Below, piece by piece: positions 37,401 to 47,952 of a stretch of DNA of 64,000 nt. The DNA comes from Trichuris trichiura. Taxonomy: Eukaryota > Nematoda > Enoplea > Trichinellida > Trichuridae. Positions within the stretch are counted from its first letter, which is position 1. The number at the start of each line of letters is the position of its first letter. Below the pieces are notes generated by a model. That model made no database searches. It was given only the letters and a program-made list of their open reading frames with translations, and had not been told where the DNA came from. A program made the translations under genes and the position numbers. The DNA is taken from positions 2,117,001 to 2,181,000 of the forward strand of contig JBAJFE010000011.1 of assembly GCA_037903355.1 (NCBI GenBank). Direction: 5' to 3'.

Positions 37401-39920
37401 TTAGTAGTCTCCGTCATTGCTTTCCTCCTGCTTTGATGGTCGAGATTTTTCCCTTCTGCCGCAGGATGGGACGTTGTATTCGTAATCGCACGTGTCCACT
37501 TCCTTGCTGAAGACCAATTGTTGCGGACATCGTTCCTTACGCGCCAGTCCACCTGAGCAGACATAGTAGTCAGCCGAGCAAGCTGCGCTTGCATAGTTTC
37601 CGTCTGGCAGTTTGGTGCAGTCGAATCGCACCGGCGGATATGAGGGTCGCTGTTTCTGTGGACGTTGAACATAAGGCTTTGGTCGTTGGCCGCCACAAGC
37701 CGGTATACGTTCATCGTAGTCGCATACAAGTCGTTCAATGTCAAAGTAGAGGTCGACAGGGCATAGTTGTTTAGTAGCAACTCCACCGCTGCAGGTTACA
37801 AACTTTGGCGAGCATTTGTCTATCGGGTAGTTGCCATCCGGTCGCTGAGCGCACACTCCGTCAATAACCGTCTTGTACCATCTGGGTCTTGGCGTCTTTG
37901 CGTACTTATACCTTAGGCTCTCTTCAGACTCGCAGCGGCGCAATTTTGCGTGGAAGAATGTTCCCTTCGGGCAATGGCGTCTCGCTCCTTTGCCATTAGA
38001 GCAGCTGTAGTAGACCCGTCCGTAACGGACGTTGGGTTCAGGGAAGTCTCCGTCTCCCATTTCGACACAGTTGATTGGGATTTTTTCATATTCCGGTCGA
38101 TGAGGTCGCTTTTGCACGCGGGGTCGATAGACCGGTTGGTGATGTCCCGAACAGACGTAAATTCGTTCGTAGCGATCGCATCTACGATAGGCTGGATCAA
38201 AGTAAGAACCGCGACTGCATTCCACTTTATAGGCCAAATCGTTGCTGCACTGGTAGAAGTATCTGCTGCAAGCCTTTTCCGACACCGGATAAAGTCCAGT
38301 TGGTCTTCCGGTGCAGTCGAATTCGATGGATGGCTTTATCACTCTGTGATAAACGGGTGTGGGAGTCTTCGGTCGCCTCTGCCCACTGCACAAGTAGATG
38401 TCGGCATAGGAATCGCATACACCTCTTTTGGGATCGTAGAAAAGTCCTCTGGGGCAGTCCAGTTTGCTAGCAATGCCATTCGAGCATGCGTAGTAGAAAG
38501 GTGAGCATATATGTTTTGGATTAGGATACAAGCCGTCATCCCGTCTGGAACAGTCAAACGGAACAGGCTTGCGTCGTATAGGTTCCTTGGATGGTACATA
38601 AGGCTTACGTGAAACCACGCGACGGCCGGTGCAGACGAACAATTCGCTGGCTAACTGGCATGACATACTTTTCTTGTCGTATGCAAGAGCCGGTGGGCAT
38701 TCCATCCTGACTGTTCGTCCATTGGTGCAGCTGTAGAATATTCTGCTGCATTTCCTCAAAGGATCAGGATATAGACCATCGCGTAGATCTGAGCAGTCGA
38801 GCACAGGACGTTTGCTGACAGGTTTCTGCGGGGGTTTGGTCGGTTTTGTAAGAGGGACGGGTCGTCCACCGCATATCCGAACATGAGAAGGTTGTTGGCA
38901 CGATTGACTTTCCGGGTCGAAGGCCAAACCATACTGGCACTGCAATTTGTGCGCCACGGAGCCAACGCATGCGTAGTAGACGGCCGAGCATTTTGCCTTT
39001 GGATTAACGTAGTATCCGTCTTTCTTGTAGGCGCAATCGTAGGGTACGGGTACCCTGGCAGGCTTCTTTATTGGCTTGCGTACCGGCTTTTCTACGTAGT
39101 GTCGGCCAGTGCATGCAAATATCTTCTCAAAACGATTGCATTCGTCTCGCTTGTGGTCGAAGAATAGTGGATAAGGGCACTTTCGTTCCATTGCAATCCC
39201 GTTTGAGCATGTGTAGTAGATCATGGAGCAGAATGGTCGCTTTGCCCACGGATTGGCGTAGTCTCCTGACGGTTTGCCCCTACAGTCAAATTTCACCGGC
39301 TTTGGTCGCTTATAGGATGATTTTATCGCGACGGGCTTTTTCTCTTCTCGAGGGCGCCCTGTGCATGCTGGTATGCTGTTGTGTCGATCGCACATTTCCG
39401 TTTCCGGATCGAAGTATAAGCCATCAGGGCAACGCATGGCTGTTGCTATTCCGCTGCTGCAGGAATAGTAATGCGGTTGGCAAGGATGTTTTCTGTCCGC
39501 GTAGAGACCATCTTTCTTGTGACTGCATGAGAAGTGTACTTTACGCTGTGGTCTTGTTGGAACTGGACTGGTTGGAGGAGTTGGTCGAACACGTCCTCCG
39601 GTACAATGCGGACTCTGGCTAGCTACTTCGCATCGCTGCAGATGCTCGTCGAAAACCAAATCTTCCGGACAGAGTTGCCAACTTGGCAACCCGCCACTGC
39701 AGGAGACGAATTTCGACTTACAACGACCAATGGAGTAGCTGCCATCTTCTTTACCCAGACAGATAGAGTCAGGCTTGGCGTACTCTTCACGCGACCTCGA
39801 TTTCGGAGGGCCGTATACAGTTAGTTCCCTGTGCTTGCTTGGTCGAAAAGGTGGGTCATCGAAGTCGTCGAAAAATCGGTCGCCGGAGACCAACAAAGCG
39901 AACGTCAGGAGAAGCCACAT
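37401..39920 (-). CDS. Secreted chitin-binding protein with ten peritrophin-A (CBM14) domains
   Basis: One open exon of 839 aa. A signal peptide (MWLLLTFALLVSG) is followed by ten Cys-rich repeats of about 55 residues with the peritrophin-A pattern: C..DG.Y....C...YY.C..G.A....CP.G..FD.....C......C. Basic, Pro-rich linkers (KPVRKPIKKP type) separate them. Domain 8 has lost two of the expected six Cys (RYGRVYY; end RRCESEESLRYK). Such proteins bind chitin; in nematodes the CPG and CBD-1 proteins build the eggshell. An eggshell, cuticle or pharyngeal-lining role is likely here but not proven. The bases just before the ATG read ttgcattacag on the minus strand, a good 3' splice site, so a 5' UTR intron or a spliced leader joins directly at the start codon. 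The strongly Cys/Tyr/Lys/Pro-rich coding leaves long antisense frames. Confidence 0.92.
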   Translation of the reverse strand: MWLLLTFALLVSGDRFFDDFDDPPFRPSKHRELTVYGPPKSRSREEYAKPDSICLGKEDGSYSIGRCKSKFVSCSGGLPSWQLCPEDLVFDEHLQRCEVASQSPHCTGGRVRPTPPTSPVPTRPQRKVHFSCSHKKDGLYADRKHPCQPHYYSCSSGIATAMRCPDGLYFDPETEMCDRHNSIPACTGRPREEKKPVAIKSSYKRPKPVKFDCRGKPSGDYANPWAKRPFCSMIYYTCSNGIAMERKCPYPLFFDHKRDECNRFEKIFACTGRHYVEKPVRKPIKKPARVPVPYDCAYKKDGYYVNPKAKCSAVYYACVGSVAHKLQCQYGLAFDPESQSCQQPSHVRICGGRPVPLTKPTKPPQKPVSKRPVLDCSDLRDGLYPDPLRKCSRIFYSCTNGRTVRMECPPALAYDKKSMSCQLASELFVCTGRRVVSRKPYVPSKEPIRRKPVPFDCSRRDDGLYPNPKHICSPFYYACSNGIASKLDCPRGLFYDPKRGVCDSYADIYLCSGQRRPKTPTPVYHRVIKPSIEFDCTGRPTGLYPVSEKACSRYFYQCSNDLAYKVECSRGSYFDPAYRRCDRYERIYVCSGHHQPVYRPRVQKRPHRPEYEKIPINCVEMGDGDFPEPNVRYGRVYYSCSNGKGARRHCPKGTFFHAKLRRCESEESLRYKYAKTPRPRWYKTVIDGVCAQRPDGNYPIDKCSPKFVTCSGGVATKQLCPVDLYFDIERLVCDYDERIPACGGQRPKPYVQRPQKQRPSYPPVRFDCTKLPDGNYASAACSADYYVCSGGLARKERCPQQLVFSKEVDTCDYEYNVPSCGRREKSRPSKQEESNDGDY

Positions 39921-42383
39921 CTGTAATGCAATAATCCGTTTTCAAAAATAATAGCCAGCAATGAGCTCTCACCATTCTCCCTCGCGAGCCAAAGAGCAGT
40001 CTGCTAATGTTAACTGCACGAGTCTCCTTTTATCCCAGTCAGCAAAGGTCGCAACTTTACCTATTGCTAATGGAAGGGTGAAAGGTTTATTGAAGCCCCC
40101 TAAGGTGAATTATCGACCCAAATGTGTACCTGCTTTGCCCGCTAACCCATAGGTAATTTGCATGAAACCATAAGAGATAGTCGAGTAGTCTGCTCAGCCT
40201 GAATACGAGAGCATTTAAACGCCTGTAGGGGGGACCCCTTTCGCTCGCTTTTGCAATTTACAAATTGCTACAACTGCAATTACCGAGCTAGCAAGTGGAA
40301 GTAATGGTCATTGGCCTACAATTGTACTTTATTTACTTTTGTATTTCTGGCTGAGTGTTACACGATTGCCTTAAAGTCGAAATTGACTTATTCATCCAAA
40401 TAATGCTTGGGCACCTTGTCGGTGTGCCCTTTTAACTGGCGTAAAAATGGCGCATTTTTTAAAATAAGGTCGCGCAATTGCTTTTTTAGTTCATTTTAGC
40501 TAAATTTTAAAGATTTTCACCGCTAAGAAGAAAATACTGGTTAAATGCGTAGGCGTCGTTGGCTTAAGCAAGAAAGGGAACCGCAGAGTCGAAACGTCGG
40601 CAGCATTCTGTCTTTGCTACCGTTACTGATGATTATTTTCAAGTTATTCATTTATCCGACACCAGATTTATCAAAACCGCTTATTCCTTTAGCTAAACGT
40701 TTTTCATTTTTTACGCGAGTCATTATTTAGAGCAGAGGGCGCATTAGTTAGCGGAAGTATGATCGTGCAATGGTAATTAAACTGAGGAAACGATATCTAT
40801 CATTTTATGATAAGAATTGTTGCATAGTAAGTAAAAAGTGCTATTTTCTGCATAAATGTCCTCGCTCACTGGGAACATATTGCCTTATTTTGGAGGTCCT
40901 GCTTGTTCTCAAGAAATCTTCACTTTACTTTGTATAGGTTCATTTGCTTCTTTGCTTTCGCTGGCCAGTTTTCTCGCTTCAATTTTAATCACTTTTTCCA
41001 AACTTGGGTTTTTCTTTTGAAATTGTTAACTTGCTTAGTAACAGTGTTCGATTTCGCTACAAAACCAGCCGACGGATGTAAAATACACGAAACCCCCATA
41101 TTAAGCGTAGTTTTATTAGATCCAATATGCAGCAGGGTCAGAAAGGTGAAACATTTCGACTTTTTCCGACTTTGATGTCAAAGTTGCTAATTATGGTTTT
41201 AATTAAAGCAATATCTTCTCAAAGGACCCAATCACTCGTTGCGTAACCCTCAATGAAATTAACAGTCTCATTTGAAACTTTAAGAAAGTTAACCAAGTTT
41301 GTATGACAAATGCGTTAATGCTATGCCAAAGTAGACTCAGAAAACGAACTAATCTTTGTCTTTCAATTGCAATACATTAATGTTAATACGTTCCGAGCAT
41401 TTGACAGTTGGCAGTAAGCGTCAACGGAGTACACCAGTTTTGCTATTGTCATTTTGCTTTCGCTTTTTTCCGACTAAAACACTGTAGCGCATTTTTTGTT
41501 GCTGAAAAAGAACCTTTTTTCAGCGAGAGTTCTTTCGCCATAGCCGTAGCTGAATACTGGCGTGCATTATTGGTTTTTAAAAAGCAAAATTTTCCTCTCG
41601 TAGCATCATTGCGCGCTTTCATCGTTCTTTCAAGAAATAGATGACAGAAACTTACATAGCAACGAATGCTTAGCCGCGCGTTGCATAATCATGCATGTTC
41701 AACCATGGTTTGTTTGAATCTAAATACGCTTAACTATAGAAAGAAACTGTTGGAAGGTTGCTGCATTATTCTTCGGTTCAAGTTGGACAAGAAGCTTAAG
41801 TTTCTATTGAACGGTATTGCCGTTGCGATAACCAACACAAAGCTTTTGTTGAATGATGAATTGGCCTTTTGTGTAGCTTTTACCTGCTCTTTTTCAAAAG
41901 TCAATGAACGAATGGAAAAGAAAGCAGTTTTAGCAAATTTCAATGCAGTTACGTCTTCCAATTTTCCTCGGTGAAATAAAAGTAATTTCAAGCCTATATA
42001 AGGACTGCTCGAAGGTCGAACATCCTAAAACGGGTAGACCTACTTTGATAGACTATACTGTGGTGACCTAGTCAATCAGCCGTGTAGTTCGGAGGCTGCA
42101 ATGATTTGTTTGCACAGATCGTTGAGAGCCATAGGCCAATTGTAATTTGCATTTTCAAGAAGATTCAATTTGCTCAAACAATATGGCGGGCTAATTTTTT
42201 CACTTTACTTAAAAAGAACTTCAAAGGAAAAAATCTATATGGGTTGAATTTTAAAAATTTCATCGACTATCTTCACGCTGCTGCCCTATGGTTGGTCAAG
42301 CACGTCCTGTTCGTAAGAAAATGATGTGCCGGTAATTGTACGTTTCACCCTTTTAATTTATAGACTTGGCTATTCCCTTGCGA
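39921..42383. other. Spacer between divergent genes
   Basis: About 2.5 kb between the minus-strand chitin-binding gene and the + strand mucin-like gene. It presumably holds both promoters. Overlapping frames of 102 and 85 codons at 41666-41991 on opposite strands show no motif. Nothing else is supported. Confidence 0.35.
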
Positions 42384-42390
42384 TATATAA
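42384..42390 (+). promoter_or_regulatory. TATA box of the mucin-like gene
   Basis: TATATAA, 55 bases upstream of the ATG at 42445. The distance leaves room for a start site about 30 bases downstream and a short leader. Confidence 0.5.
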
Positions 42391-42444
42391 GCATTTTCCA
42401 TTAAGCTTTAGTGTTCAGAGTAAGTGGTCGTCGTCGTGGAGAAA

Positions 42445-43299
42445 ATGAAGGTTAGAAAGCGTTTTGCAGATTGGTTCACACGTGGACTTCACGCAACTCT
42501 TATTTAGGCGTCACTCTTCGTCCTGATATCATTCTGCATCTGGCAGATTCATTCTGCTCCCGTACCACTGCCTCGGCAGGAAGAATACCAGGATGGTCCT
42601 GTGCAGGAAGAGCAGGCAAGAAGTGTCGAAGAAGTGGATGTGGAAGGAGAAGCTGAAATTCCGGCAGAATTGGTCCAGCAGTCGCAATTGCTTGAAGAAA
42701 GGCGTCGCGCCAAACGACAAGCTCAAGATGACGAAGAGACTATAGATGCAGATGAATTCCGATCAGAAGTGCAAAGGAGCCGAAGGCATGGTTCCCATCG
42801 TGATTATAGGCTTTGCTTTGTTCCACCATTTCCTCTGTGGTGTTATGATTACCACAAAAAGCGGAGAAGTACTACGACTACGACCACCACTACGCCTATC
42901 TCTGACATAACAACTCCAACTACCACCACGACTACCACGCCATTTTCTGACATAACAACGCGAACAACGCATAGTCGACGAACTACCACTACTACAACCA
43001 CTACTCCGTTCTCGGATATAACAACGCGGACGACGCGACGAACTACCACCACCACCACTACTCCATTTTCAGATATAACAACCCGGACGACGCGAACTAC
43101 AACTACTACGCCATTCTCTGATATAACGACCAGTAGATATCCTTGCCATTGGTGGTGGATGTGTTCGAGTACAACTACAACGACCACGCCGATCTCAGAT
43201 GTTCCAATAACAACAACAACCACAACAACGCCGTTTTCAGATTTTACAACAACAACAACACCGTTTTCAGATATAACGTTGACATCCGGCAGCGTGTAA
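42445..43299 (+). CDS. Secreted Thr-rich mucin-like repeat protein
   Basis: A two-codon first exon (ATG AAG, 42445-42450) joins through a 57-nt intron (gttaga..tatttag) to an exon from 42508, giving 265 aa. Splicing restores a signal peptide (MKASLFVLISFCIWQIHSA) that neither exon encodes alone. An acidic Glu/Gln-rich propart ends at RRAKR (residues 68-72), a furin-type cleavage site. The rest holds eight Thr runs, each followed by P[FI]SD[IVF], a mucin-like region likely to carry dense O-glycans. Two short Cys pairs with aromatic cores interrupt it: CFVPPFPLWC before the runs and CHWWWMC between runs five and six. I do not recognise the family. A coat, gland or gut secretion is the natural guess. 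Confidence 0.75.
42869..43282 (+). repeat. In-frame Thr-codon minisatellite of the mucin-like gene
   Basis: Eight copies of an (ACN)5-8 run followed by a conserved 12-15 nt segment encoding PFSDI or PISDI. Runs mix all Thr codons, so they are not simple slippage tracts. The unit length varies because the Thr runs and the TTRTT tails vary. Confidence 0.8.
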
Positions 43300-43582
43300 G
43301 TATTAACTTGCAGATTTGCCGCCTATTGGTAATTGGTAAATTGTAGGCCACGAATTCGATTCGAGCACGCCGTGGTCAAAGCAAACAAGAAGCTCAGCAA
43401 AGCGTCCAACATATTTGGATATTTGAAAAGATACGAACAGCAGTATTAATTCGCTTGCCGTTCCTTTTTCCTAGTCGCAATGATAAACGTTTTTTTGGCA
43501 AGAACACTTTTCGTCTGCGTTGCGGCTGGCGTGCGCGTTGAACTTGCGCATCAATTAATTACCGTAGTAGTAATGGTTCAAA

Positions 43583-44667
43583 ATGAGCCTGGCGCTTCTG
43601 TCGCTGCAATGGTTCGCCGGTTGGGCAGTCAGCTTGCTTCAATACGCGTTCAATTGTTTGCAATGGGTTGTCGACCAAATGATGGAACGCTTGACGGGTC
43701 AGTCCAGCCTTGAAAGAATTCTTAGAAGACGTCAGCCGGAGCATCAACGAGTCGCTCAAGTTGGTTAGTCACTCGACGCGCAGAGTAGCTTATCCTTTTA
43801 TGGGGGGAAAATGATTGTTTAGAAAGATTTCTTCGAAGTTGCGACATAGCAGCATCGCTTCCATCCTCGCCCGGTGACGCGGAGGTGTTAGCCAACGAAC
43901 TTTGCGAATTCGGTAGAATTTCCGATCCAGAAGTCAAGAGACGTTTGCAAGAAGCGTTGTTGAAAATATCCGCTTACGTAAAATTAATTTCCGACGTAGA
44001 AATGATCAGACGAATCTCGTTCGATCGTCACAATGGTGATCATCGGCAAGAGCTGTTTAGGGTACGTTGACGACTTGACCTTCTTGACGCAAAAGCTTTT
44101 TGTACAACGTCATTTAAAGCTGTATGCATCGTTGAAACCCGGTGAGGCGTGCCAGCTGGTCGATAATCGATGGCAGGACATCGGTTTCCAAGGACATGAT
44201 CCGTCTACGGATTTTCGCGGTATGGGTATTCTTGGTTTAAAGCAACTGCTCTTCCTGTGCAAACATTATCCCATGTGGTCGGCTCGCATGTATTCTTTCT
44301 CGGTCCATCCGTCTTTTGGATATCCGTTCGCTATTGTTGGCATCAACATGACTTCTCTGCTGTGCGACTTGCTCAAAGAAGGTCACTTAAAAAGTTACTT
44401 CTATAGTCTCAAAGCGCGTGAACTAACGATGGAGCAGTTTCACGTAGCGTATTGTAAGAATTGTTGACCCAATACGGCGCACCTTCTCTTTACGCTTCCT
44501 TAGGCGAATGTTTCCATCGGTTCGATCGTCGTTGGAAAACTTGTAAGCCGCCCGATATAATGCACTTTGGATCTGTTCGCGACCAACTGAAACTGGAAAT
44601 AGTCGGTCAATTACGTAAAGGAAACTTCGCGCCTTACCTTAATTCCCATTTCATGAAAAGGGAATAA
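43583..44667 (+). CDS. ELMO domain-containing protein (ELMOD family, ARL GTPase-activating protein)
   Basis: Exons 43583-43763, 43823-44061, 44096-44453 and 44504-44667 give 313 aa, the usual ELMOD1/2 size. The N-terminus (LQYAFNCLQWVVDQMMERLT) matches the amphipathic start of the family. The ELMO domain carries RWQDIGFQGHDPSTDFRGMG, whose Arg in TDFRG is the catalytic residue of ELMOD GAPs for ARL2 and related GTPases, then the SFGYPFAIVGINMTSL motif. The protein should stimulate GTP hydrolysis on ARL2-like GTPases at mitochondria, ER or Golgi. The second intron is only 34 nt (44062-44095, gtacgt..caaaag); without it the frame is broken, with it the family alignment is continuous. The stop TAA lies inside an AATAAA at 44663-44668. 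Confidence 0.9.
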
Positions 44668-45135
44668 ACGCACATTGACTGATTTATTGTTTTCTTGAGA
44701 AATTGCTATTGATTGAAGAGTGCGCTACGAAACAAGTTAGACGTTTACTGCTAACTTTTTTCTACGCACCGTACGCCCGTCGAAAATGATCAGACGGTTA
44801 ATCATCGCTTCAAAATTTTTGACCGAATCTTAAGATTGCAATGAGAATGGCCAAAGAAGAAGAAAAAATGCGTCTTTCCAGAAGCGGCAAAAACTGCTCT
44901 ATTAACTTACGAGTGTCGCGTACATCGAGCAGGGGCAATTCAGTTGTTTTTGTGTACTTGTTTCGCTAGCTAAACATTAGATGCGACTTTTGAAAAATAT
45001 TTGCAAGCAGCAAAACCAAAACTACCGGACAATAGCAGTTATTACCAGTTGGTGTTTACCCTTTAAACGTTTGAACGTGAACATCATATAAAATCTTACT
45101 GTATTAGGTGTTTGACGTTTTCGGGTTGCTGCGGA
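44668..45135. other. Spacer between ELMOD and p62 genes
   Basis: About 470 bases. A gtattag acceptor-like site lies about 30 bases before the p62 start codon and may join a spliced leader or 5' UTR exon. Nothing else is seen. Confidence 0.3.
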
Positions 45136-47952
45136 ATGGAAAATTTGGTGGTGAAAGTTTGCTTGTCGTCTGGCATTCGACGATTTACTTTGGAAAAAAA
45201 TAATTTATCCTTCAATGAATTTGCAAGAAGAATCAAGAGTTTTCTTAGCGACTTCAGCGAAGACACTCATCAGCTGACTTACGATGGTATGTAATGTCGC
45301 TTTAGACTGCGTTACTGTGATGTATTCTGCGTTGATATAGCACTCTGCGATTGTCTGCATAACGTCTTTGCTTTGAGCATAACTGTAAAGCAATGCATAC
45401 TTCCCGGTGTTAATTGAAAGTTAGCAGCCATAGTTGAGAAATGTTGTTTTGCTTATCGCTGGTACGGCACAACGTGCTGTAATGAATCAAAGCTTAACAG
45501 CAAACTAACATTGTCGTTAGTTCATTTCTTTAATCGGAAAAGTTGCTAAAACTACCTAGACAATAAGAAATAGTTTCGCTAATATTTTGCACAGTGTGTA
45601 TTTCCGTGACTCATCGGCCACTTTGTTTTTCTCATAAACTGTGTAGGTGCATTAATCATACCTACAGTACTAGAGAGGCACGTAGGTTGCAACGACTGTC
45701 ATGCTTATTTTGTTTGTGCTAGTGAGTTATGCTAACCAGAAAATAGTTTTTCGGTTAATTTCAGAGTCTATTAATACTTTTCTGCCAATTCCGGTTCAGT
45801 ATTGCATGCAGGCAACATTTGTTGATTAGTTTCACCAAGATATGAAATGCAGGTTCGAATATTGGCTGCTTGAAGTAATTTTACCCTCTGTTCATTTTTA
45901 AGGGGCTTTAAAGGTGCAATTAATTTTGCAAAGTGGGCCTAGCATCTTGGAAAACCGTTTTCCAGCTTTTGCCATCCTCAGTTGTGGATGTCCGAGTTTT
46001 TGTTTTGAAGGCAGAAAGGGGCGTACAGCTTGCATTCGTTCGATGCGGCTAACAATCTTCGGCGGCGCCCCAATTTTCTTGATGACTGAAAATAAAATTA
46101 GAAAGTAAAAAGCATCATTTTTGTGGCCTTCATGATTTCTATATTCAGCGGGCAGTTTTCGGGGTATGCAATAATTTTTTTTAAAAACAGGGTGCTTTGT
46201 AACGAGCATGTGTTCCATGTTTGCTAGATCTTTTACGGCTGTTCCCATTTTTTTCTTTTCGTGTGATGGTATGTGTAATTAGACGAAACAGTTGCTCTAC
46301 CAACGAATGGATGAGCGATTATTAGGAAAAATTCAGGAACAGTACACTCGCCTTTTATGCAAAGCTTTCGGAGCGCTCTGACTCCGTCTTCAGTGAGATG
46401 GAGGAGCTTAAAGCTGAACTTGTTGTTTCTGAATTTTTCCTAGTAATCGTTCATCCATTCGTTGGTAGAACAGTTGTTTCGTCTAGTTACAGAGACCATC
46501 ATACAGAAAGAAAAAAACGGGAAAACCCGTAGAGGATCTAGCAAACATGATGTGCAATAATATGAATTGGGCATCGCGAAATTTGTCCATTAAGGGCAGC
46601 ATATAGAAAGTGACGAAAGCTATGAAAGTAAACGTTTATTGTAACTTCAATTTTACCAATGACCGTCAGTGATCAAGATAATCAGATATCTTTTGATTTT
46701 GCAAAAGTTTTCAGGTTGATTGTGGTTTAGTGGAATTAGTTTGCCACTATTCCACTCGAAGTCGCTTATACGATGTCGTGGTTGTCGTATCAGTAAAAGA
46801 AAAACTTTGGCCGTTTATTTGTTCTAGTTTCATATTGAGTGTTTAATTTTTAGACGAGCAAGGAGAGCGTATAACTTTTTCTACCGATATGGAACTTGTC
46901 GAAGCGGCTCGTGTTGCGGAAAAAACCATAGACAAAGTGTTACGCGTCCATGTCACTGACAATTCTAAAGAGAAGGGATCAGCTTTGCCAGCTGACAACA
47001 AAGAGAACGTCAAGCGCGAATCAGTTGTACATCCATTGGTGTATTGCGATGTTTGCAATCGGGAAATTGTGGGAATCCGCTATAAATGCCTAATGTGTGA
47101 CGATTACGACGTTTGCGGTGGGTGCGAACCGTCGCTTGTCCATGACGTCGATCATATCATGCTTAGAGTTTGCCGTCCGAAGACTAATTTGGCGTTGGTA
47201 AGTTTTTCCATGTTTTATTTTTGCGCTTCGCCAATAAAGTCCCTCTACTGTGCTTTGCAGATGGTAGCGGTGATACGCGAAACCTTCAGCGATATTCCAA
47301 AGTGCGCGTTGGAGAAGTTTGACAAACTGTACAGCGAATTAAAGCTGTGTGGCAAGTGTAACTTCAAATCGGAACCCAATCCTCCAGAGGACATTTCTGG
47401 CGTAGCAGTAAAGAAGAAGGACGACGCTCCTACAGGTGATACTGTAGCGTCTGATAAAGCAAAATTTGACGAGACTCCAAAAGACGTCAATTTCGTTGCC
47501 AGTGTCAATCATGTAACAAAGTAGCATAAATAGTTTATGTGATAAATCTTGTTATTTTGTAATGTAGGTTGCACCAGCTAGCGAGTGGACATTGATTGAA
47601 AAGCTCGAGAACAGCGGCAGCAGCAGTGAAAATGATCCAGAAGGCAATATTGATGAAACAAAAGTGATCAATAGTCCGATAATGTTACAAACCGATGAAC
47701 AAGCGAAAGTACATGTCACCGAAAAAGGTTTGTACTATGAAAGCAAGGGAATTCACAGTGGTAATTTTACGTTTTGTGGAAATAGTTTTTTTTTAAATAT
47801 CCCTTTCTTCGTTTTAAGATCCAGTGATCAATGGAGCATTGCAGGTTATGACGGCAATGGGCTTTGTCAATTGTAAATCTTTGGTTGATATATTGGAGAA
47901 GTTCAATGGTAACGTGAACGCTGCTCTGAACGAATTGTTCCTTGAAACTTGA
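45136..47952 (+). CDS. SQSTM1: Sequestosome-1/p62 homologue, selective autophagy receptor
   Basis: Exons 45136-45286, 46854-47197, 47261-47512, 47568-47727 and 47819-47952 give 346 aa, all phases matched. p62 binds ubiquitinated cargo and links it to autophagosomes. The PB1 domain spans exons 1-2 and has both faces: the basic Lys in VVKV and the Arg pair in IRRF, and the acidic loop DDEQGERITFSTDMEL. A ZZ zinc finger follows (YCDVCNREI..RYKCLMCDDYDVCGGC..H..H). A likely LC3-interacting motif is EWTLIEKL in exon 4, with acidic residues downstream. The C-terminus is a UBA domain (QVMTAMGFVNCKSLVDILEK). Human p62 is longer, mainly in the linkers. The 1567-nt first intron carries a large inverted repeat. 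The second intron (63 nt) is open and a multiple of three. Confidence 0.92.
45898..46248 (-). pseudogene. Open frame in p62 intron 1, possible gene fragment
   Basis: A 116-codon minus-strand frame (MGTAVKDLANMEHML...) that is basic in its second half. A good acceptor (ttttattttcag) falls inside it before IKKIGAPPKI, so it may be two exon pieces with an intron. It starts inside the outer left arm of the inverted repeat. I recognise no family. It could be a host-gene or transposon fragment carried in with the inverted repeat, or chance. Confidence 0.2.
46216..46549. repeat. Large inverted repeat (hairpin) in p62 intron 1
   Basis: Inner arms 46276-46336 and 46429-46489 are 61 bases each, inverted, with 55 of 61 positions equal and no gaps; the loop is 92 bases. 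Weaker outer arms extend it to about 46216 and 46549. The outer similarity includes CATGTTTGCTAGATC on both sides. The inner arms are bounded by TA dinucleotides. It could be a foldback or MITE-type element or an inverted duplication of a gene fragment: the arm reads as coding (TKQLLYQRMDERLLGKIQ) and a similar frame exists on the other arm. Confidence 0.85.

Noticed and set aside
37589..39824. Long + strand frames opposite the chitin-binding gene (up to 184 codons)
   Set aside because: They are shadows of a strongly Cys/Tyr/Lys/Pro-coded gene, which leaves few stops on the other strand. No domain or splice logic supports them.
41666..41991. Overlapping frames of 102 (+) and 85 (minus) codons
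   Set aside because: No motif, signal peptide, splice partner or promoter; overlapping open frames on both strands suggest chance.
43340..43370. GAATTCGATTC resembling a tRNA T-arm downstream of the mucin-like gene
   Set aside because: No acceptor stem, D-arm or anticodon arm can be placed around it.
44033..44070. Apparent frameshift in the ELMOD gene
   Set aside because: A 34-nt GT..AG segment restores both frame and family alignment, so an intron explains it better than damage.
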